From the NCBI GenBank assembly GCA_030044035.1, contig JASHWN010000576.1:1-8410 (forward strand): a stretch of 8,410 nt of DNA, in the 5' to 3' direction. Positions 6,078 to 8,410 of the stretch are shown here, piece after piece. The notes below the pieces were generated by a model that was given only the letters and a program-made list of their open reading frames with translations, was not told the DNA's origin and did not search any database. The first letter of the stretch is position 1. Every line of letters begins with the position of its first letter. This DNA comes from Xanthobacteraceae bacterium (GTDB lineage Bacteria > Pseudomonadota > Alphaproteobacteria > Rhizobiales > Xanthobacteraceae). The position numbers and the translations under genes were made by a program.

Positions 6078-6812
6078 ATGACGACCACCGCACTCGTTAC
6101 CGGAGGCACCAGCGGAATTGGCCGGGCCGTGGCCGACAAGCTGGCCCAGCTCGGCATCCATGTTTTGGTCGTCGGCCGCAATGTGGACCGCGGCAAGAAG
6201 ACCATTGCCGAGATACGAGCGGCGGGCGGGCGAGCCGATTTCATCGCCTCCGACCTTGGCGATGCTGCGAGCGCCCGTCAGGTTGCGAAAACAGCGGTCG
6301 AGCTTGGCGACGGCCACGTCGATATTCTCATCAACGACGCCGGCATCTATCCGTTCGGGCCGACCCATGAGACGACCGAGGAGGCGTTCGACAAAGTCTA
6401 TTCGCTCAACGTCAAGGTCCCGTATTTCCTGGTTGCCGAGCTTGCGCCGTTGATGGCGAAGCAAGCCAAAGGGGCGATCGTCAATCTCTCGACCATGGTG
6501 GCGGATTACGGCGCGGCCGGCATGAGCCTCTATGGCTCGAGCAAAGCCGCCATCAATCTGCTGACGAAAGTGTGGGCGGCCGAATATGGCCCGCGCGGCG
6601 TCCGGGTCAATGCGGTGAGCCCAGGGCCGACGCGCACCGAAGGCACCGACGCAATGGGCGAAGGTCTCGAGCGATTGGCCGCGCAGGCGCCGGCCGGGCG
6701 CCCGGCCACACCCGACGAGATCGCCGAAGCCATCGTCTTTCTGGCGACGGACCGCGCCAGCTTCATCTACGGCGCGAAGCTCGCAGTGGATGGCGGCAGA
6801 ACCGCGGTCTAA
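6078..6812 (+). CDS. Short-chain dehydrogenase/reductase (SDR, classical type)
   Basis: This is a 244-residue NAD(P)-dependent oxidoreductase with a Rossmann fold. TGGTSGIG (8-15) is the nucleotide-binding TGxxxGxG, and NDAG (86-89) replaces the usual NNAG, as happens in this family. The catalytic set is N111, S138 in VNLSTM, Y152 and K156 in LYGSSK. SPGPTRTEG (181-189) and the C-terminal AVDGG (236-240) are also typical. R34 after the second strand suggests NADPH preference. The start is supported by AGGA (6066-6069) eight bases upstream; the frame extends further upstream but without family similarity. It converges with the PAP2 fragment, with 27 bp between their stops and no terminator hairpin visible. 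The substrate (often a 3-oxoacyl compound, alcohol or ketone) cannot be assigned. Confidence 0.94.
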   Translation: MTTTALVTGGTSGIGRAVADKLAQLGIHVLVVGRNVDRGKKTIAEIRAAGGRADFIASDLGDAASARQVAKTAVELGDGHVDILINDAGIYPFGPTHETTEEAFDKVYSLNVKVPYFLVAELAPLMAKQAKGAIVNLSTMVADYGAAGMSLYGSSKAAINLLTKVWAAEYGPRGVRVNAVSPGPTRTEGTDAMGEGLERLAAQAPAGRPATPDEIAEAIVFLATDRASFIYGAKLAVDGGRTAV

Positions 6813-6839
6813 AGGTGAAGCTCGAGCGTCATCGCGTCG

Positions 6840-7205
6840 TCACGCTGCGCGTGGCGGATTGACATGATATCGCCGCTCGATCCACGTCATCACCAGCCAG
6901 CACCCCAACGCCCAGGCCGCGCCCACACACCAGCCGCCGAGCACATCGGTCGGATAGTGGACGCCGAGATAGACGCGGCTGACGCCGATAAGCACCGTCA
7001 GCAGCACCGCCGGCACGATGAAGTAGAGACCGGTCTTGAACGAGGCCTGGCTGTGCGCCAAAAGCGCGGCGATTGTCAGATAGGCGATGGCCGACAGTTC
7101 GGCGTGCTCGCTCGGAAAACTTGACGTGAAGACCCGCGCGGCCTGATAGACCGGATCAGGACGAGGGCGGGCAAACGCCGCCTTGAGCACCTCGTTCAAC
7201 GCCAT
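6840..7205 (-). pseudogene. 5'-truncated PAP2-family membrane phosphatase
   Basis: The frame carries all three phosphatase motifs of the PAP2 superfamily, which removes phosphate from lipid or isoprenoid phosphates at the membrane. They are K8-x6-R15-P16, PSEH (31-34, in place of the common PSGH), and S76-R77-x5-H83-x3-D87. Hydrophobic segments at about 38-50, 60-75 and 92-107 are membrane helices. Full members have about 200-250 residues with extra N-terminal helices; this one starts at MALNEVLK, just before motif 1, and has 121 residues. Immediately upstream is a half-copy of the dispersed palindrome, then yebC, so the 5' half was probably lost at the repeat. The ATG at 7205 could give a short protein, but missing N-terminal helices make function doubtful. 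It could be co-transcribed with yebC. Confidence 0.75.
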
Positions 7206-7230
7206 GCTCGCTCGCACCTCAGGATGAGGA
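7206..7230. repeat. Half-copy of the palindromic repeat at 1356-1403
   Basis: GCTCGCACCTCAGGATGAGG (7210-7229) matches the right half of the palindrome at 1356-1403 except for one missing T. The left arm is absent. It sits between the yebC stop (7241) and the first codon of the truncated PAP2 frame (7205), so its edge coincides with the gene breakpoint. Confidence 0.65.
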
Positions 7231-7240
7231 TAACGAGTTG

Positions 7241-7987
7241 CTACGCGCTCATCTTCTCCATCAGCGCGTCGGAGACCTCGAAATTGGCGTAGACGTTCTG
7301 CACGTCGTCGTGCTCGTTCAAATTTTCGATGAGCTTCAAAAGCTTTTCGCCCTGCACGTCGTCGACCGCCACGGTATTTTGCGGCCGCCACACCAAAGCC
7401 GCCTTGCGCGGCTCGCCGAATTTTTGTTCCAGCGCCTTGGCGACGGCGCGGAAATGGTCCGGCTTGGCATAAATCTCATGCGTACCGGCCGAGGAGACGA
7501 CGTCGTCGGCGCCGGCTTCCAGCGCCGCCTCGAACATGGCGTCGGCGCTCGCGGCGCCGGCGTCGTATTCGATGACGCCGAGATGATCGAACATGAAGGC
7601 GACCGCGCCGGTCTCGGCCAGATTGCCGCCGCTCTTGGTGAAGGCGGCGCGCACTTCGCCGGCGGCGCGGGTGCGGTTGTCGGTGAGCACCTCGACGATC
7701 ACCGCGACGCCGCCCGGCCCGTAGCCCTCGTAGCGGATCTCCTCGTAGCTTTCGGCGTCGCCGCCCGCCGCTTTCTTGATGGCGCGCTCGATACTGTCCT
7801 TCGACATGTTTTCCGCACGCGCGGCGATGACGGCGGCGCGCAGCCGCGGATTCATCGCCGGATCGGGCAGGCCGAGCTTGGCCGACACGGTGATTTCGCG
7901 GGCGAGCTTGCCGAACAATTTCGATTTCGCCGCATCCTGCCGCCCCTTGCGGTGCATGATGTTCTTGAACTGCGAATGTCCGGCCAT
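7241..7987 (-). CDS. yebC: YebC/TACO1 family protein (PmpR-like transcription/translation factor)
   Basis: This 248-residue protein has the exact usual length of YebC. It begins [20 protein letters not shown], the family's near-invariant N-terminus, and contains [15 protein letters not shown] (59-73), YEGYGPGG (86-93) and [13 protein letters not shown] (101-113). Some members were described as DNA-binding regulators (PmpR); related YebC and mitochondrial TACO1 proteins act on the ribosome and help translate proline-rich stretches. Both roles are family knowledge, not visible here. The ATG at 7987 matches the conserved start, with GGAG nine bases upstream; the frame's extension to 8035 is not conserved. 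In many alphaproteobacteria yebC is followed by ruvC-ruvA-ruvB, but here a PAP2 fragment follows, suggesting rearrangement. Confidence 0.97.
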   Translation of the reverse strand: MAGHSQFKNIMHRKGRQDAAKSKLFGKLAREITVSAKLGLPDPAMNPRLRAAVIAARAENMSKDSIERAIKKAAGGDAESYEEIRYEGYGPGGVAVIVEVLTDNRTRAAGEVRAAFTKSGGNLAETGAVAFMFDHLGVIEYDAGAASADAMFEAALEAGADDVVSSAGTHEIYAKPDHFRAVAKALEQKFGEPRKAALVWRPQNTVAVDDVQGEKLLKLIENLNEHDDVQNVYANFEVSDALMEKMSA

Positions 7988-8035
7988 GGTTGCGCGCTCC
8001 GCGCCTACAATTTGCAATGATGACGTGATGAACAA

Positions 8036-8041
8036 TTTATA
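8036..8041 (-). promoter_or_regulatory. Possible -10 box of the yebC promoter
   Basis: TATAAA on the minus strand lies 48 bases before the yebC ATG, in the only AT-rich patch upstream of the gene. The -35 region is weak (TTTAAT at 17 bases). It lies between yebC and the composite repeat, consistent with yebC starting its own transcript. Confidence 0.3.
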
Positions 8042-8086
8042 AGGTGCGGCGAGGCGAAATTAAAGGTGACCCCGATCTGCATTCGT

Positions 8087-8204
8087 GTCCCGGATGCGGT
8101 GCAGCGCGAAGCGGTGCACCGCTGATCCGGGACCTTCGCAGACTAGGCGTTTGTAACGATCCCGGGTCTGCAGCGCACCACGTCGTGCTGCGCTGCGCCC
8201 GGGA
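8087..8204. repeat. Composite palindromic repeat, copy B
   Basis: The left hairpin pairs GTCCCGGAT-GCGGTGCA (8087-8103) with TGCACCGC-TG-ATCCGGGAC (8115-8133), with only a two-base bulge. The right hairpin pairs CCCGGG (8161-8166) and the GCAGCGCACCAC region with GTGCTGCGCTGCG and CCCGGG (8198-8203). The two hairpins are joined by a linker shared with copy A at 4457-4492 (GGGACCTT, CGTTTG, ACGATCCCGG). It fills most of the gap between yebC and the gene at the right edge. No gene is visible inside it. Confidence 0.8.
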
Positions 8205-8219
8205 AAACGGTGAAGGACG

Positions 8220-8410
8220 CTAGACCCAGAACGCCGGCAGCGCCGGTTCCAAACAGCCGCCGAGCCGGACCGCGCCGACCCGCGCGCCGAGCCCGGTCGC
8301 CGGGTCGGTCTCGACCGCCAAGGCGCACAAGGTCGCGGCGCCGGCGGCCGGCTCGAAGCGCGACGACGGAATCTTGCGCAAAAACCGCAACAGCGGCTCG
8401 TCCTTATTCA
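8220..8410 (-). CDS. 3' end of an unrecognised gene, cut by the right window edge
   Basis: On the minus strand a frame enters at base 8410 (two bases of a split codon) and runs 62 full codons to a TAG at 8220-8222, with strongly G/C-ending codons. The visible peptide begins NKDEPLLRFLRKIPSSRFEP and ends LGGCLEPALPAFWV. It has no motif that I recognise and no membrane segment. The repeat copy B begins about 15 bases after its stop. It lies in the same direction as yebC but is separated from it by the repeat and a possible promoter. Confidence 0.55.
   Translation of the reverse strand, partial: NKDEPLLRFLRKIPSSRFEPAAGAATLCALAVETDPATGLGARVGAVRLGGCLEPALPAFWV

Noticed and set aside
7238..8020. 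Plus-strand open frame of 260 codons
   Set aside because: It is antisense to yebC, which is unmistakable.
4411..8204. CRISPR array or insertion-sequence ends
   Set aside because: The repeats are palindromes at irregular distances, with no regular spacers, no transposase gene and no target-site duplications.

Overview
The window is GC-rich DNA (G or C dominates third codon positions) that looks like an alphaproteobacterium of the Bradyrhizobium / Rhodopseudomonas / Xanthobacteraceae type. The support is a typical alphaproteobacterial YebC protein, orphan Bug/TctC-type periplasmic receptors, and palindromic intergenic repeats of the style common in those genomes. The genus is inferred, not proven. 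I see no tRNA, rRNA, CRISPR array, transposase or phage gene.

Left part (1-3316, minus strand). From right to left: an Asp/Glu racemase / maleate isomerase family enzyme; a Bug/TctC-type solute-binding protein whose ATG overlaps the racemase stop (ATGA), so the two are probably translationally coupled; a 208-bp gap with a palindromic repeat and a good sigma70-like promoter; and a Rieske ring-hydroxylating oxygenase large subunit that runs off the left edge. A perfect TATAAT box lies upstream of the racemase. Diverging from it, on the plus strand (3437-4405), is a second, unrelated-looking Bug/TctC receptor. Together this looks like uptake and catabolism of an aromatic or carboxylic acid; the substrate cannot be read from the sequence.

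Middle part (4406-6812, plus strand). A long composite palindromic repeat (copy A) is followed by an Old Yellow Enzyme / NemA-type flavin ene-reductase with an in-frame hairpin insertion, a 61-codon stretch with coding-like composition but no good start (probable gene remnant), a short non-coding region with two competing stem-loops, and a short-chain dehydrogenase/reductase.

Right part (6840-8410, minus strand). A PAP2 phosphatase fragment lacks its N-terminal half and begins at a half-copy of the palindrome found at 1356-1403. It lies just downstream of an intact yebC. Upstream of yebC are copy B of the long composite repeat and the 3' end of an unrecognised gene cut by the window edge.

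The most striking theme is palindromic repeats. At least six elements occur in 8.4 kb. Two lie inside open reading frames and are translated (start of the first receptor; a loop of the ene-reductase), and one sits exactly at the breakpoint of a truncated gene. I found no convincing new defence, CRISPR or toxin system; the in-frame palindromes are the best candidate for something under-described.
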